A DNA stretch of 52,210 nt from Candidatus Thalassarchaeum sp. (GTDB lineage Archaea; Thermoplasmatota; Poseidoniia; Poseidoniales; Thalassarchaeaceae). Under the pieces are notes generated by a model. The model was not told where the DNA came from, made no database searches, and saw only the letters and a list, made by a program, of their open reading frames with translations. The first letter of the stretch is position 1; every line of letters starts with the position of its first letter. The stretch covers positions 1-52,210 of the forward strand of contig JAKURL010000010.1 of the NCBI GenBank assembly GCA_022449345.1, in the 5' to 3' direction. Shown here piece by piece: positions 23,060 to 31,039 of this stretch. A program made the translations under genes and the position numbers.

Positions 23060-24160
23060 ATGGTCGAGCGAACCGATTGGGATGTTATTGTAATCGGAGG
23101 CGGTCCAGCCGGTTCAACGACCGCTCGCTATGTCGCAGAGGGGGGAATGGACGTCTTGGTTATCGATAGTCGAGAATCGATTGGTAGTCCATTGCAATGT
23201 GGAGAATTAGTCCCGAGCAACGACGAGATGAAGCGACTTTGCCCGGATGTTCCGGATGTTGACGATCTACTGCAGACTCCGGAACACGCGATTTCACTCC
23301 GCACCTCAGAGTTGCATTTGGTACCGCCATCGGGTAGACCACTTCGATACCCCTTTGAGGGACTCATGCTTGACCGAGTTGCCCATGATGAATGGCTGGT
23401 TGACTTGGCCAAATCGATAGGTGTAAATTATCTCACAGGGGCTAGAGTTGAATCTGTTGATGGTGAGAGTGTAAGCCTCAGAGATGGCCGAGAATTTACT
23501 GCTAGAATCATTGTCGGCGCAGGCGGTCATAATGACCCACTGCGCCGCAGTCATTGGGACGAATCAAGTCTTAAAATACCAATCAAATTCGCCCTGATGG
23601 ATGGAGATTTTGGAGATGCGGTTGAACTTCACTTTGGCTCGATGGCACCGGGTGGATATGCCTGGATGTTCCCCAAGCAAGGTGGAGCCAACATCGGTGT
23701 CGGGATTCAGAATAAATTCGCCAAAGGGCATTCATTGAATCTGTTCGCAGACGAGTTCATCGGTCGCTATGGAGCAGAAATCACCTTCAGAGGAGCAGGG
23801 TCGCTTCCGATGTCGGGGACAATAGATTGTTTCGTCAAGGATAATCATCTCCTCGTCGGCGATGCAGCGGGTATGGTCCTACCATCAAATGGTGCAGGAA
23901 TCACAATCGCAATGATCGGTGGCCGAATTGCCGGTCAGACAATCGTATCGCACTTGGATAACGGCACTTCTCTTCACGAATATGAGTCAGAATGGAAACG
24001 CCAGATGGGTTCAGTAATGCGAAATTCGAAATTATCTTTCAAGGTTGGAAGCTGGATTACACGGCTGCCAGATTGGATGTTGAACCTTGCATTTAATCCG
24101 CTAACCAAGCCCTTTGTTTGGCGCTTCGTAACTTGTCGAAAGCCATTCATAATTTTCTGA
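23060..24160 (+). CDS. Geranylgeranyl reductase family FAD-dependent oxidoreductase
   Basis: A 366-aa flavoprotein of the digeranylgeranylglycerophospholipid reductase family, which saturates the isoprenoid chains of archaeal lipids. The Rossmann FAD motif VIGGGPAGSTTARYVAEGG is near the N-terminus, and the family's CGELVPS region follows. PGGYAWMFPKQGGANIGVGI and GDAAGMVLPSNGAGI complete the FAD site. The C-terminus is hydrophobic and membrane-associating. ATG 23060 is preferred over the in-frame GTG 23051; GGTGAT precedes it. It follows the prenyl synthase gene, which supports a role in lipid synthesis. Confidence 0.92.
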   Translation: MVERTDWDVIVIGGGPAGSTTARYVAEGGMDVLVIDSRESIGSPLQCGELVPSNDEMKRLCPDVPDVDDLLQTPEHAISLRTSELHLVPPSGRPLRYPFEGLMLDRVAHDEWLVDLAKSIGVNYLTGARVESVDGESVSLRDGREFTARIIVGAGGHNDPLRRSHWDESSLKIPIKFALMDGDFGDAVELHFGSMAPGGYAWMFPKQGGANIGVGIQNKFAKGHSLNLFADEFIGRYGAEITFRGAGSLPMSGTIDCFVKDNHLLVGDAAGMVLPSNGAGITIAMIGGRIAGQTIVSHLDNGTSLHEYESEWKRQMGSVMRNSKLSFKVGSWITRLPDWMLNLAFNPLTKPFVWRFVTCRKPFIIF

Positions 24161-24176
24161 TTGTTGATTAATTTAT

Positions 24177-24632
24177 CTAACTTGATATTTTTTTATCATA
24201 CTCAGGGGGGAAAGCAATCCATCTAATCAGAAGAAAGTTGAGGTATCCAAAAACACAGGTATTAACGAACCATGCAAGTGTGTGATGTAAGAGAAAAATC
24301 TCAACCATCAAATAATGAAATAATGTTGTGACCACTAGTTGGCCCGAATATGTCCAAAAGGCTCGATTAAGACTTCTGAAATAGGAAAATGTAGAGTTGA
24401 ATGTGAATCTGTAATGCATAAAGTGGGCTTCTACATTTCCTATTGCACATGAAACCGCCCAAGCAGCTACTGCTGTGTGGGATGGCCAAAGATCGACCCA
24501 ATAAAGGACCTCATAAAGCACCAAAGCGAAGGTAGAATTGACAATCCCAACAATGTTGAATTTTAGAAATTCATGGAGCATGACTTTGAATGTCCAACCT
24601 ACATCCTCGATTCTCTCGCGCATCCACCACAT
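24177..24632 (-). CDS. GtrA-like family membrane protein
   Basis: A 151-aa protein with four membrane helices of the GtrA-like family. The diagnostic start FLKFNIVGIVNSTFALVLYEVLYW is followed by the A-x-x-x-x-E/N-F-x-x-x-x-x-FTF-type element NVEAHFMHYRFTF. Members are thought to move lipid-linked sugars across membranes or to assist cell-surface polysaccharide synthesis. The codons are A/T-rich compared with flanking genes. A TATA-like CTTTATG on the minus strand lies about 34 nt upstream. It is convergent with the geranylgeranyl reductase gene. Confidence 0.85.
   Translation of the reverse strand: MWWMRERIEDVGWTFKVMLHEFLKFNIVGIVNSTFALVLYEVLYWVDLWPSHTAVAAWAVSCAIGNVEAHFMHYRFTFNSTFSYFRSLNRAFWTYSGQLVVTTLFHYLMVEIFLLHHTLAWFVNTCVFGYLNFLLIRWIAFPPEYDKKISS
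24188..24194 (+). terminator. T-tract after the geranylgeranyl reductase gene
   Basis: A run of seven T lies 28 nt after the stop codon at 24160, within AT-rich DNA at the end of the convergent gene. Archaeal RNA polymerase commonly terminates at such T-tracts without a hairpin. Composition only. Confidence 0.3.
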
Positions 24633-24791
24633 TGCTTTCTTAACGGGCCCATCGATGCCCGCATAAAGTAGTGTACCCCCTTGTTATTCCCGCATCATAA
24701 TTGGTACCCAATATGATACGAGCGTCAAGAAGGGATCTCTAGTTGATACCATTGGTAAAATAACTAAGTGCGCAGGTACTTACCGGTAGAT

Positions 24792-25979
24792 ATGAGTCAA
24801 CTAAAACCGATGATTATTGTAATTCTAATGTTGACTTCTGCACTAACAGGATGTACTAGTACTGGTAATGAAAACATAGTTCAGATTGAAATAAATTCAC
24901 CATTAGAAGGCGACTGGATAGAGGGTCAAGTTCAAATTTCGATTACAACAAAAATGACTGTTTCTGAGGGAATTGAGATTTGGATTAACGATAATTATTA
25001 TTCAACTGAAGAATTGGGTATCGTCACAGATTTCGATATCGATACATCTCATTTTTCTGATGAAAACGGATCACCTGTTGACCTGAATATTGAATTAATA
25101 TATCAAAATGTAAGCCTCACTGAGGTAAACGTGACAGCCCTATTCCCTCAACAGATGACCTTCTGGTCTTCTGAAGATATTCAGCCAGAGTTTAATTTGG
25201 ATGGCGAATTATTATTCAAGTCAAGCAAGGGTCTAGAACCAAGAATGTATGAAATCTATCATCTAAATCCTGGTGTCACTACCTCTACTAAAATATCTAC
25301 GGAACAAGAGTATCATGGATACCCTGGCCCCTCCCCTAGTGGAACACATGTCGTATTCAACTCATGGGTTATTGACGAAGCAGGAAATACTCAGATGGAA
25401 ATTTTCACTGCGAACATATCAACAGGAGAGACATACAGATTAACCGACAATCCCTCATTTGATGATTCTGGACGATGGAGTCCGGATGGTTCAGAGATTA
25501 TTTTTTACTCGAATAGAGATGGCACCATGGATCTATGGAAGATATCTGTTAATGAATCGGGATATCCATTAGAAACCGCTGTGAAAGTTTTGGAAAGTGA
25601 TGCAAGAGAACATTGTGGCCGCTGGTCTTTTGACGGTCACTATATCGTCTATGAGAGTGATAAAACAGGGATAAATCATCTTTGGATGATAACTTCAGAT
25701 GGACTTAATGAAACACAGCTTACATTTGATGAGAACCAGAATGGCTACCCAGCATGGCATCCTAGTGGTGATTATATCGTTTACAATAAGCAAACTTCTA
25801 CCAGTTCTAATTTACACATTCTTTCCTTATTAGATGGTGAAACAAAAAGACTGACCATGCACCAAATGGGTGTTGATGCTCATCCAACATGGTCTGCAGA
25901 CGGGAAATATATCGCTTTCCATTCTGATCGTGCCGGAAATTTTGATATTTGGATGATGGAGATTCCATTAACAATCTAA
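24792..25979 (+). CDS. TolB-like beta-propeller lipoprotein
   Basis: 395 aa. The N-terminus is a lipoprotein signal: MSQLKPM, a hydrophobic core and the lipobox ALTGC. A beta-sandwich-like region (about 30-120; SPLEGDWIEGQVQISI) resembles domains of archaeal surface proteins. The C-terminal ~260 residues carry at least five PD40/WD40-like TolB repeats, for example SPDGSEIIFYSNRDGTMDLWKIS, DGHYIVYESDKTG and ADGKYIAFHSDRAGNFDIW. It is a surface-anchored protein-interaction or sensing propeller with no known substrate. The frame extends to GTG 24768, but ATG 24792 gives a normal signal peptide. A TAAAATAA box lies at 24756-24763. Codon use is A/T-rich. Confidence 0.85.
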   Translation: MSQLKPMIIVILMLTSALTGCTSTGNENIVQIEINSPLEGDWIEGQVQISITTKMTVSEGIEIWINDNYYSTEELGIVTDFDIDTSHFSDENGSPVDLNIELIYQNVSLTEVNVTALFPQQMTFWSSEDIQPEFNLDGELLFKSSKGLEPRMYEIYHLNPGVTTSTKISTEQEYHGYPGPSPSGTHVVFNSWVIDEAGNTQMEIFTANISTGETYRLTDNPSFDDSGRWSPDGSEIIFYSNRDGTMDLWKISVNESGYPLETAVKVLESDAREHCGRWSFDGHYIVYESDKTGINHLWMITSDGLNETQLTFDENQNGYPAWHPSGDYIVYNKQTSTSSNLHILSLLDGETKRLTMHQMGVDAHPTWSADGKYIAFHSDRAGNFDIWMMEIPLTI

Positions 25980-25981
25980 TT

Positions 25982-26080
25982 TCAAGTACCCAAATCGAAA
26001 ATGAAGCCAATCATGAAAGCGATACCCATGACAATCAATGGTATGATGGTCAGCCAAATCATCAACTTCTCATTATCCAT
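25982..26080 (-). CDS. Small single-helix membrane protein (tentative)
   Basis: A 32-codon frame (MDNEKLMIW, then a continuous hydrophobic helix, ending FDLGT) is preceded by AGGGG 6 nt before the ATG and by an ACATATGT element about 26 nt upstream. An alternative ATG at 26113 would add 11 residues. The charged start followed by a 20-residue hydrophobic core is protein-like, but the ORF is very short. It lies in the AT-rich gap between the TolB-like lipoprotein and MscS, convergent with the former. The function is unknown. Confidence 0.4.
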   Translation of the reverse strand: MDNEKLMIWLTIIPLIVMGIAFMIGFIFDLGT

Positions 26081-26122
26081 AATATCCCCTAGCGTGATAG
26101 GCACATATGTCATGTAGCGTAT

Positions 26123-26130
26123 TTCATAAA
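26123..26130 (+). promoter_or_regulatory. TATA-like box for the 54-aa ORF
   Basis: TTCATAAA is centred about 26 nt upstream of ATG 26153, the same spacing seen at other leaderless-looking genes in this window. Confidence 0.35.
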
Positions 26131-26152
26131 GTGGGAACTTTACGCAATTATC

Positions 26153-26317
26153 ATGAAGTCCATAGGTGAAATTGAAGAAAAACTGGCAAGTAAGGCTGAA
26201 CCAATCCTAGGATTCAAGCCATCTTCTAAAATCAAAAGAGGACCTATTGGAATCCTAATCAGTATAATTTGCATAGCGATTGTATTCAGAGAATTGAGCC
26301 GTGCTGGCGTAATATAG
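26153..26317 (+). CDS. Small membrane-anchored protein, 54 aa (tentative)
   Basis: A 54-codon ORF. It has an amphipathic charged N-terminus (MKSIGEIEEKLASKAEP), a basic patch (SSKIKRG), one hydrophobic helix (residues ~33-46, GILISIICIAIVF) and a short polar end. A TATA-like box about 26 nt upstream supports expression. It is unrelated to the flanking genes by sequence. The neighbouring mscS begins 53 nt downstream on the same strand. The function is unknown; a tail-anchored regulatory peptide is one possibility. Confidence 0.5.
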   Translation: MKSIGEIEEKLASKAEPILGFKPSSKIKRGPIGILISIICIAIVFRELSRAGVI

Positions 26318-26370
26318 GGTAGGGGATAATAATCGGCAACCTATTGTGCCGCCTTCGCTAACGATTTTGT

Positions 26371-27258
26371 ATGACGGGGTGCCTTGATGACTTTCCCAAC
26401 GAACTCGAGCCAAACTTCTCGTGTCTTTCAGACACCTTGTCTGCCGGGCCGGCTTCGGGCGTACTGATACTCGCCATTGGGATTCCACTGATCGGGATTA
26501 TCAAGGCATACCTGAGAAAGTTGCTAGACAACGTTGACTTTGACGAAGGCCTCGAGAATTTTCTATTCAGGATTGCTGGAGTTGCCCTTTGGGCGATTGT
26601 GATTCTAACCGCTGCTGCCGAGTTCGGCATTAACGTGACAGGCTTAGTGGTCGGCCTAGGATTCATTGGCCTCGCTGTTGCCTTTGCGGCTCAGGATACA
26701 GTGGAGAACGTAATCGCCGGTGTATTCATCATCATAGACAGGCCTTTTAGAGAGGGCGAGAGAATATTGTTGCCAAAGAGCTTGGGCGGAACCTACTCCA
26801 AGTGGGGGGACGTATCCTACATCGGACTCAGAACAACCAGAGTTAGGTCGACGGACGGAGTTCTACTTACCATTCCAAATAAACTGCTAACAAAGGACGC
26901 AGTTGCAAACTTCAGCCACAGTTCCGATATGGAACTCAGGGTTAGAATTAGGTTGGGCCTTACTGCAAAATGGTCGAACGTCACCAAGGCGGAAGAGATA
27001 GTGAAAGATATCTCTCAGAACCATCCCGACATTGTGAGCAAGCCAAAGCCTCCAGAGGTAGTCTTGAGGGGGTTCGGCGACCAAGAAATAGTGATGGAGA
27101 TACGCTACTACGTCGACAATGCACGTAAGATGAGACCGTCCAAGTCGTTCTTCGTCACAGAGATACTAAGGAGGTTTGAGGAGGGGGGAGTGAGTCTCGC
27201 ATTCCCAGTAAGGGTTAACATGAACAGCGAGGTAGATTTAGAGGATCTTGGATTTTAG
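26371..27258 (+). CDS. mscS: Small-conductance mechanosensitive channel (MscS family)
   Basis: 295 aa. Three membrane segments (about 27-50, 68-90, 95-125) are followed by the cytoplasmic vestibule. The pore-lining TM3 is recognisable by VGLGFIGLAVAFAAQDTVENVIAGVFIIIDRPFREGE, the MscS signature with Gly/Ala packing and the Gln-Asp-Thr kink. The beta domain (DVSYIGLRTTRVRSTDGVLLTIPN) and the alpha/beta C-terminal domain are complete. It opens on membrane tension to release osmolytes in hypo-osmotic shock. It starts at ATG 26371. G/C content returns to that of the main chromosome here. Confidence 0.95.
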   Translation: MTGCLDDFPNELEPNFSCLSDTLSAGPASGVLILAIGIPLIGIIKAYLRKLLDNVDFDEGLENFLFRIAGVALWAIVILTAAAEFGINVTGLVVGLGFIGLAVAFAAQDTVENVIAGVFIIIDRPFREGERILLPKSLGGTYSKWGDVSYIGLRTTRVRSTDGVLLTIPNKLLTKDAVANFSHSSDMELRVRIRLGLTAKWSNVTKAEEIVKDISQNHPDIVSKPKPPEVVLRGFGDQEIVMEIRYYVDNARKMRPSKSFFVTEILRRFEEGGVSLAFPVRVNMNSEVDLEDLGF

Positions 27259-27277
27259 ATATCCGTAATATTCCGAA

Positions 27278-28006
27278 TCAACAGTTAGAACAGCATCCTT
27301 TGCCTTCTTCGGGCTTGCTACCTTCCCATATGGTCGCCATTCCGGGAAATACAACTTTGGCACGAACTTTGACAAAGCCAACTTCTTCCATCATCCGGAC
27401 ATAATCGCGAGTAGTTCCGAAGGTGACGTAGGTCTTGGTCAACCACTTCCAAGGGTGGTCCTTGACTCCACAGATAATTCGCGCGTAAGCACCTACCCAA
27501 ACCCGCATCCAAAGCCAGCCAAAGAATCCGTGAATTCGATTCATCTTTGCGGGATCAACAATCACCATTTTCGCCCCCGGCTTCAATACACGCAGAACCT
27601 CTCCTAAACCGGCTCGCTTGTCGTACCAATCTCTGAATGAGAATAGGGAGCAAACGCTTTCGAAACTCTCGTCTTCAAAGGGCATTTCTTCAGCAGTCCC
27701 CTCGATAAAAATCGCTGGTCGCTCCCGCTTTGAATTGACCCGCTTTTCAGCGACAGATAGCATCGCTGGAATTGGATCCAAACAAGTCAACTCTCGACTC
27801 GGAATCATCTCTGCGAATGTACCTGGGCCACACCCCACTTCGAGAATATGACCCTCTGCCGGAAGTCGACTGCGAACCATTTCTCTCCATCGTTTATCCT
27901 GACCGAGGGTGGCAAAACGATTGATTCGGTCATACACCGGAATGGTCAACTCAAGGTTGCGCTGGAGTTCAGTCCAATCTTCGATACCGATGCGTTCAGT
28001 ATCCAT
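27278..28006 (-). CDS. Class I SAM-dependent methyltransferase (UbiE-like)
   Basis: A 242-aa Rossmann methyltransferase. Motif I is HILEVGCGPGTF, the acidic end of strand 2 is in TCLDPIPAML, and motif II/III is PFEDESFESVCSLFSFRDW. The N-terminal YDRINRFATLGQDKRWR and the hydrophobic segment GFFGWLWMRVWVGAYARII resemble UbiE/MenG quinone methyltransferases, so a quinone or lipid substrate is plausible but not proven. The C-terminus ends with CCSNC, an unusual Cys cluster. ATG 28006 is preferred over an upstream TTG (28024); a TATA-like box lies about 25 nt upstream. It diverges from the ATPase operon. Confidence 0.85.
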   Translation of the reverse strand: MDTERIGIEDWTELQRNLELTIPVYDRINRFATLGQDKRWREMVRSRLPAEGHILEVGCGPGTFAEMIPSRELTCLDPIPAMLSVAEKRVNSKRERPAIFIEGTAEEMPFEDESFESVCSLFSFRDWYDKRAGLGEVLRVLKPGAKMVIVDPAKMNRIHGFFGWLWMRVWVGAYARIICGVKDHPWKWLTKTYVTFGTTRDYVRMMEEVGFVKVRAKVVFPGMATIWEGSKPEEGKGCCSNC

Positions 28007-28026
28007 TGTGCGTACGACCTCCAATC

Positions 28027-28034
28027 CTATATTT
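28027..28034 (-). promoter_or_regulatory. TATA-like box for the methyltransferase gene
   Basis: The minus strand reads AAATATAG, centred about 25 nt before ATG 28006. It fits a leaderless transcript. Confidence 0.45.
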
Positions 28035-28112
28035 GGTTCAATCCTCAGGTGGTTTTCTCAGAATCTCCTTGAGACTACTTCTCAATGCCTTATGGTTACC
28101 ATCATAAACTCA

Positions 28113-28120
28113 TTTTAATT
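28113..28120 (+). promoter_or_regulatory. TATA-like box for the A-ATPase operon
   Basis: TTTTAATT lies 26-33 nt before the GTG start of subunit H in an otherwise G/C-rich gap. It is the best promoter candidate for the nine-gene operon. Confidence 0.35.
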
Positions 28121-28145
28121 CCCGTCGGCCGTCAGGGGTTATACT

Positions 28146-28463
28146 GTGGGAAGGGCCGATGTTTTGGGGACGATTAGAGATGCCGAAGCGGACGCCAAAG
28201 CGACGCTTGAAAAGGCCGAACAAGACGCTTCTAATCTGGTCATAAAAGCCAGAACAGATGCAGCTGAAACAGTATCCAAGGAACGACAGAATTCAGACGC
28301 AGAAGCCAACGCAATTCTTGAGAAATCCCGAGCTGCCTCGGAAAAAGAAGCGGCAGCAGTCAGTTCAGAAGGAGATGCTGAATTGGCCAATGTCCACGAT
28401 AGCGGTGAGAAGAATCGTTCAAAGGCAATCGATTTGGTCCTCTCCAACTTTAGCCAATCTTGA
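28146..28463 (+). CDS. atpH: A-type ATP synthase subunit H
   Basis: 105 aa, almost entirely a charged Ala/Glu-rich coiled coil (RDAEADAKATLEKAEQDASNLVIKARTDAAE). It is the size and type of subunit H (AhaH), which pairs with subunit E to form the peripheral stalk. It starts with GTG 28146; no ATG is available in frame before the heptads and the family begins just as this one does. It is first in the operon, 25 nt upstream of subunit I. Confidence 0.85.
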   Translation: MGRADVLGTIRDAEADAKATLEKAEQDASNLVIKARTDAAETVSKERQNSDAEANAILEKSRAASEKEAAAVSSEGDAELANVHDSGEKNRSKAIDLVLSNFSQS

Positions 28464-28488
28464 ATCACTCTGAATTAAGGTGTCCAAT

Positions 28489-30645
28489 ATGAGTCAGCTC
28501 ACGACAGAATCGATGTCGCGCCTCATCCTAGCGGGTACGCGGGAACAACTGGCGGCAACGGTCCGAATCGTCGCCGATCTCAGGGCCGTCCACATCAACG
28601 ATTATGTTGGCAACGACGAAGGTCTATCATTGGGGAAACCTGAGGACGCTTCCGAAGATGTGAGCCGCCGCCTAACGCGTATCCGAGGCTGCGCTGCATT
28701 GATTGAAGCCCAACGTCAAACCGAATTGTTGGCGGCATCGGATGTTCGCAGTCACCTTTCTGATTCAATTGATGACATGGTTGAGATCTCGATTTCCCGA
28801 TTTGAGGAAATTGACTCCAAGAGAGCTGAGATTGCACAGGTTGACGAAACCCTCAGCGTACTATCCCAACTGGCTCCATTGAGCCTTGAACTTGAACTCA
28901 TGGATGGATACGATTCTCTGACTTCACATGTCGGAACAGTACGCTCCCTCACCAAGGCTCGTCCGGCGATTGAAGCCCTTGGCGACCGCACCCTTTTCCT
29001 CAGTGGCGAGATTGGAAAACAAGGTGTCGTTGCAATTTTCAGTCGCAACGAGGATGCTACAGAGGTCCATACCGCCCTTGGTGAACATGATTTCCAACCC
29101 ATCGCTATCCCCGAAGGTGAAGGTAAGCCTAGTGAATTGATTGCCTCACTCTCGGAGAGAAAAGCAAGCTTGGAGTCCGAAATAACGGTTCTAGAATCTG
29201 AAGCAGAATCCTGGTCTGCTGAGAATGGCGGTATGCTGTTCGGCGGACTTGAACTTCTTGAACGGGATCTCACGATCCACACCGCTCCGGTACGCGTAGC
29301 AGTAAGTGAACACGCCTTCGTAATGGATGGCTGGGTCATGACGCGTAGTTCGGACGAGGTCTCGAATGCTCTTTCCTCAGTTTGCACCATTGTCGAGATT
29401 GAGGAATTCGAAGAGCCCGATCACCATGATCATCACGACGTGGCCGTCGAGTTGCCTCCAATCGCTTTCGCTCCTCGCAACCATACTCGCTCCTTTGAGA
29501 TGCTCACGGATGTTATGGGCCGTCCCGAATACGGTCGTGTAGATCCAACAATATTCATGCTCATTACCTATCCCTTGTTCTTTGGAATGATTTTGGGAGA
29601 CATGGCATATGGCCTTGCAGTCATCGGAATGGGAGTCTTCTTGTGGCGACGCTTCCCCCTCGATGACACGATGCGAAATGCATCACGATTCCTCATGGCG
29701 ATCGGCCTCTCGACCGTTATATTCGGCTATATTTATGGGGAATTTGCCGGCTTTGAATTCTTGCCACATGGACATTGTGACATCGAAGGTATTGTTGGAG
29801 TTGCCCAGTGCGAGGCCGCCCACGGCCACTATCATTGGGAAGAGGCCCACGCACCCGGCTGGGTTGCTTGGATGACCTCATTGTACCCCCATGGTGGAGA
29901 GATACACTACCTTTTGGAACTAAAGTTAGGTGTTGTTTTGGCTTATCCATTCCACCGCGTCTCTGCCAATCTAGAGCACCTCATTCTAATCACGATCTAC
30001 ATGGGTGTTGCCCACATTATGCTCGGACTCGTCCTTGGATTCCGCGACATCGTCAAGGCCCACGGTTGGGTCGATGCGATGTTTGAGAAAGGTTCGTGGA
30101 TGGTCCTTTTGGTCGGCGGCTTCCTGTTCAGTTACGCATTCCTTGTCAAGCCCGGACAAACAGATTCTGAATATGTGGCTTTACTCGACAACATGTCCAC
30201 CATTGGCCTCGTATTGGTTGGTATTGGTGTATTGATGGTCATGGTCTTGCTCTATCACTATGAGAAGATGGGTGCGGTTGGCATCCCACTCGCTATTCTT
30301 GAATCGCTGGGATTGTTGCCCAAGGTGGTTTCCTATGTCCGAATTTTCGCCGTCGGTGTTGTCGGCGTCAAGATTGCTGCAACGGGCAATGAGATGCTGT
30401 ACGAAGGATTGGCCCACACTCTGGGAGATCTCTCGCACGCGACCACCATAGATATCGTCTTGATCCCCGTCATTTTCGTCGTCTGGTTGGGCGTCCAATT
30501 GTTCGCACTGATTCTCGGTGTTTTCAGCCCCAATATTCACACCGTGCGACTTCACTTCGTCGAGTGGATGATGCAGTTCTACGAAGGCAGTGGCTTGCCA
30601 TTCAGGCCGTTCGGATTCAAACCCGGCAGAGTGGAGATTGAATAA
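28489..30645 (+). CDS. atpI: A-type ATP synthase subunit I (a subunit)
   Basis: A 718-aa membrane subunit forming the ion half-channels and peripheral-stalk anchor. The N-terminal ~330 residues are soluble and include coiled coils. The C-terminal ~390 residues carry about seven to eight helices: PLFFGMILGDMAYGL begins the channel domain, and SYVRIFAVG contains the essential Arg facing the c ring. Two His-rich stretches are unusual: HHDHHD near residue 310, and a His/Cys/Glu-rich loop at about 427-457. ATG 28489 with AAGGTG upstream is preferred over GTG 28480. Confidence 0.95.
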   Translation: MSQLTTESMSRLILAGTREQLAATVRIVADLRAVHINDYVGNDEGLSLGKPEDASEDVSRRLTRIRGCAALIEAQRQTELLAASDVRSHLSDSIDDMVEISISRFEEIDSKRAEIAQVDETLSVLSQLAPLSLELELMDGYDSLTSHVGTVRSLTKARPAIEALGDRTLFLSGEIGKQGVVAIFSRNEDATEVHTALGEHDFQPIAIPEGEGKPSELIASLSERKASLESEITVLESEAESWSAENGGMLFGGLELLERDLTIHTAPVRVAVSEHAFVMDGWVMTRSSDEVSNALSSVCTIVEIEEFEEPDHHDHHDVAVELPPIAFAPRNHTRSFEMLTDVMGRPEYGRVDPTIFMLITYPLFFGMILGDMAYGLAVIGMGVFLWRRFPLDDTMRNASRFLMAIGLSTVIFGYIYGEFAGFEFLPHGHCDIEGIVGVAQCEAAHGHYHWEEAHAPGWVAWMTSLYPHGGEIHYLLELKLGVVLAYPFHRVSANLEHLILITIYMGVAHIMLGLVLGFRDIVKAHGWVDAMFEKGSWMVLLVGGFLFSYAFLVKPGQTDSEYVALLDNMSTIGLVLVGIGVLMVMVLLYHYEKMGAVGIPLAILESLGLLPKVVSYVRIFAVGVVGVKIAATGNEMLYEGLAHTLGDLSHATTIDIVLIPVIFVVWLGVQLFALILGVFSPNIHTVRLHFVEWMMQFYEGSGLPFRPFGFKPGRVEIE

Positions 30646-30654
30646 TCAAACTAT

Positions 30655-30664
30655 ACTAATTAGT
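30655..30664. promoter_or_regulatory. AT-rich palindromic element before the c-subunit gene
   Basis: ACTAATTAGT is a perfect 10-bp palindrome inside an AT-rich 43-nt gap between subunits I and K; other gaps in the operon are not so AT-rich. It is followed by an A-run and GGAGG. It may be an internal promoter or RNA-processing element that boosts the multi-copy c subunit. Confidence 0.3.
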
Positions 30665-30688
30665 TAGAAAAAAATGGAGGTAAAAAAT

Positions 30689-31003
30689 ATGAAAATAAAT
30701 ATGAAGAATGTGTTGCGGTTGTTGCTCGTTCTGATGTCGGTGAGCCTGATTGCAGGTCTTGCGACCGCTCAGGATGATGGTAACGAAGCATCGGTGAATG
30801 ACAAGGACACGATGGCCAAGTTGGGCGCAGGTATCGCCCTCGCTGGCTGTGGTATTGGAACAGGTCTCGGACAAGGTCCGATTGGTGCTGCAGCGGTTGG
30901 AATGATCGCTGAGGACCCAAAGCGTTTCGGTCACGCGTTGCTGTTCACTGTGCTTCCCGAAACTGTTGTTCTGTTCGGTTTCCTTTCGATCTACCTTCTG
31001 TAG
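30689..31003 (+). CDS. atpK: A-type ATP synthase subunit K (c-ring proteolipid)
   Basis: A 104-aa precursor. Residues 1 to ~27 form a signal-peptide-like leader (basic start, LLLVLMSVSLIAG, then ATA-Q), and a short acidic segment follows. Then comes one two-helix hairpin: GAGIALAGCGIGTGLGQG (helix 1, Gln62) and LLFTVLPETVVLFG (helix 2, ion-binding Glu91, Thr92). It forms the rotating c ring. The frame opens at ATG 30674, but ATG 30689 sits 8 nt after a full GGAGG, the strongest Shine-Dalgarno of the operon, and is the better start. The single hairpin means the ring is built from 2-TM protomers. Confidence 0.93.
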   Translation: MKINMKNVLRLLLVLMSVSLIAGLATAQDDGNEASVNDKDTMAKLGAGIALAGCGIGTGLGQGPIGAAAVGMIAEDPKRFGHALLFTVLPETVVLFGFLSIYLL

Positions 31004-31039
31004 GTCGTTTGGGAAAAGGCGGATAATGGAGATTTACGT

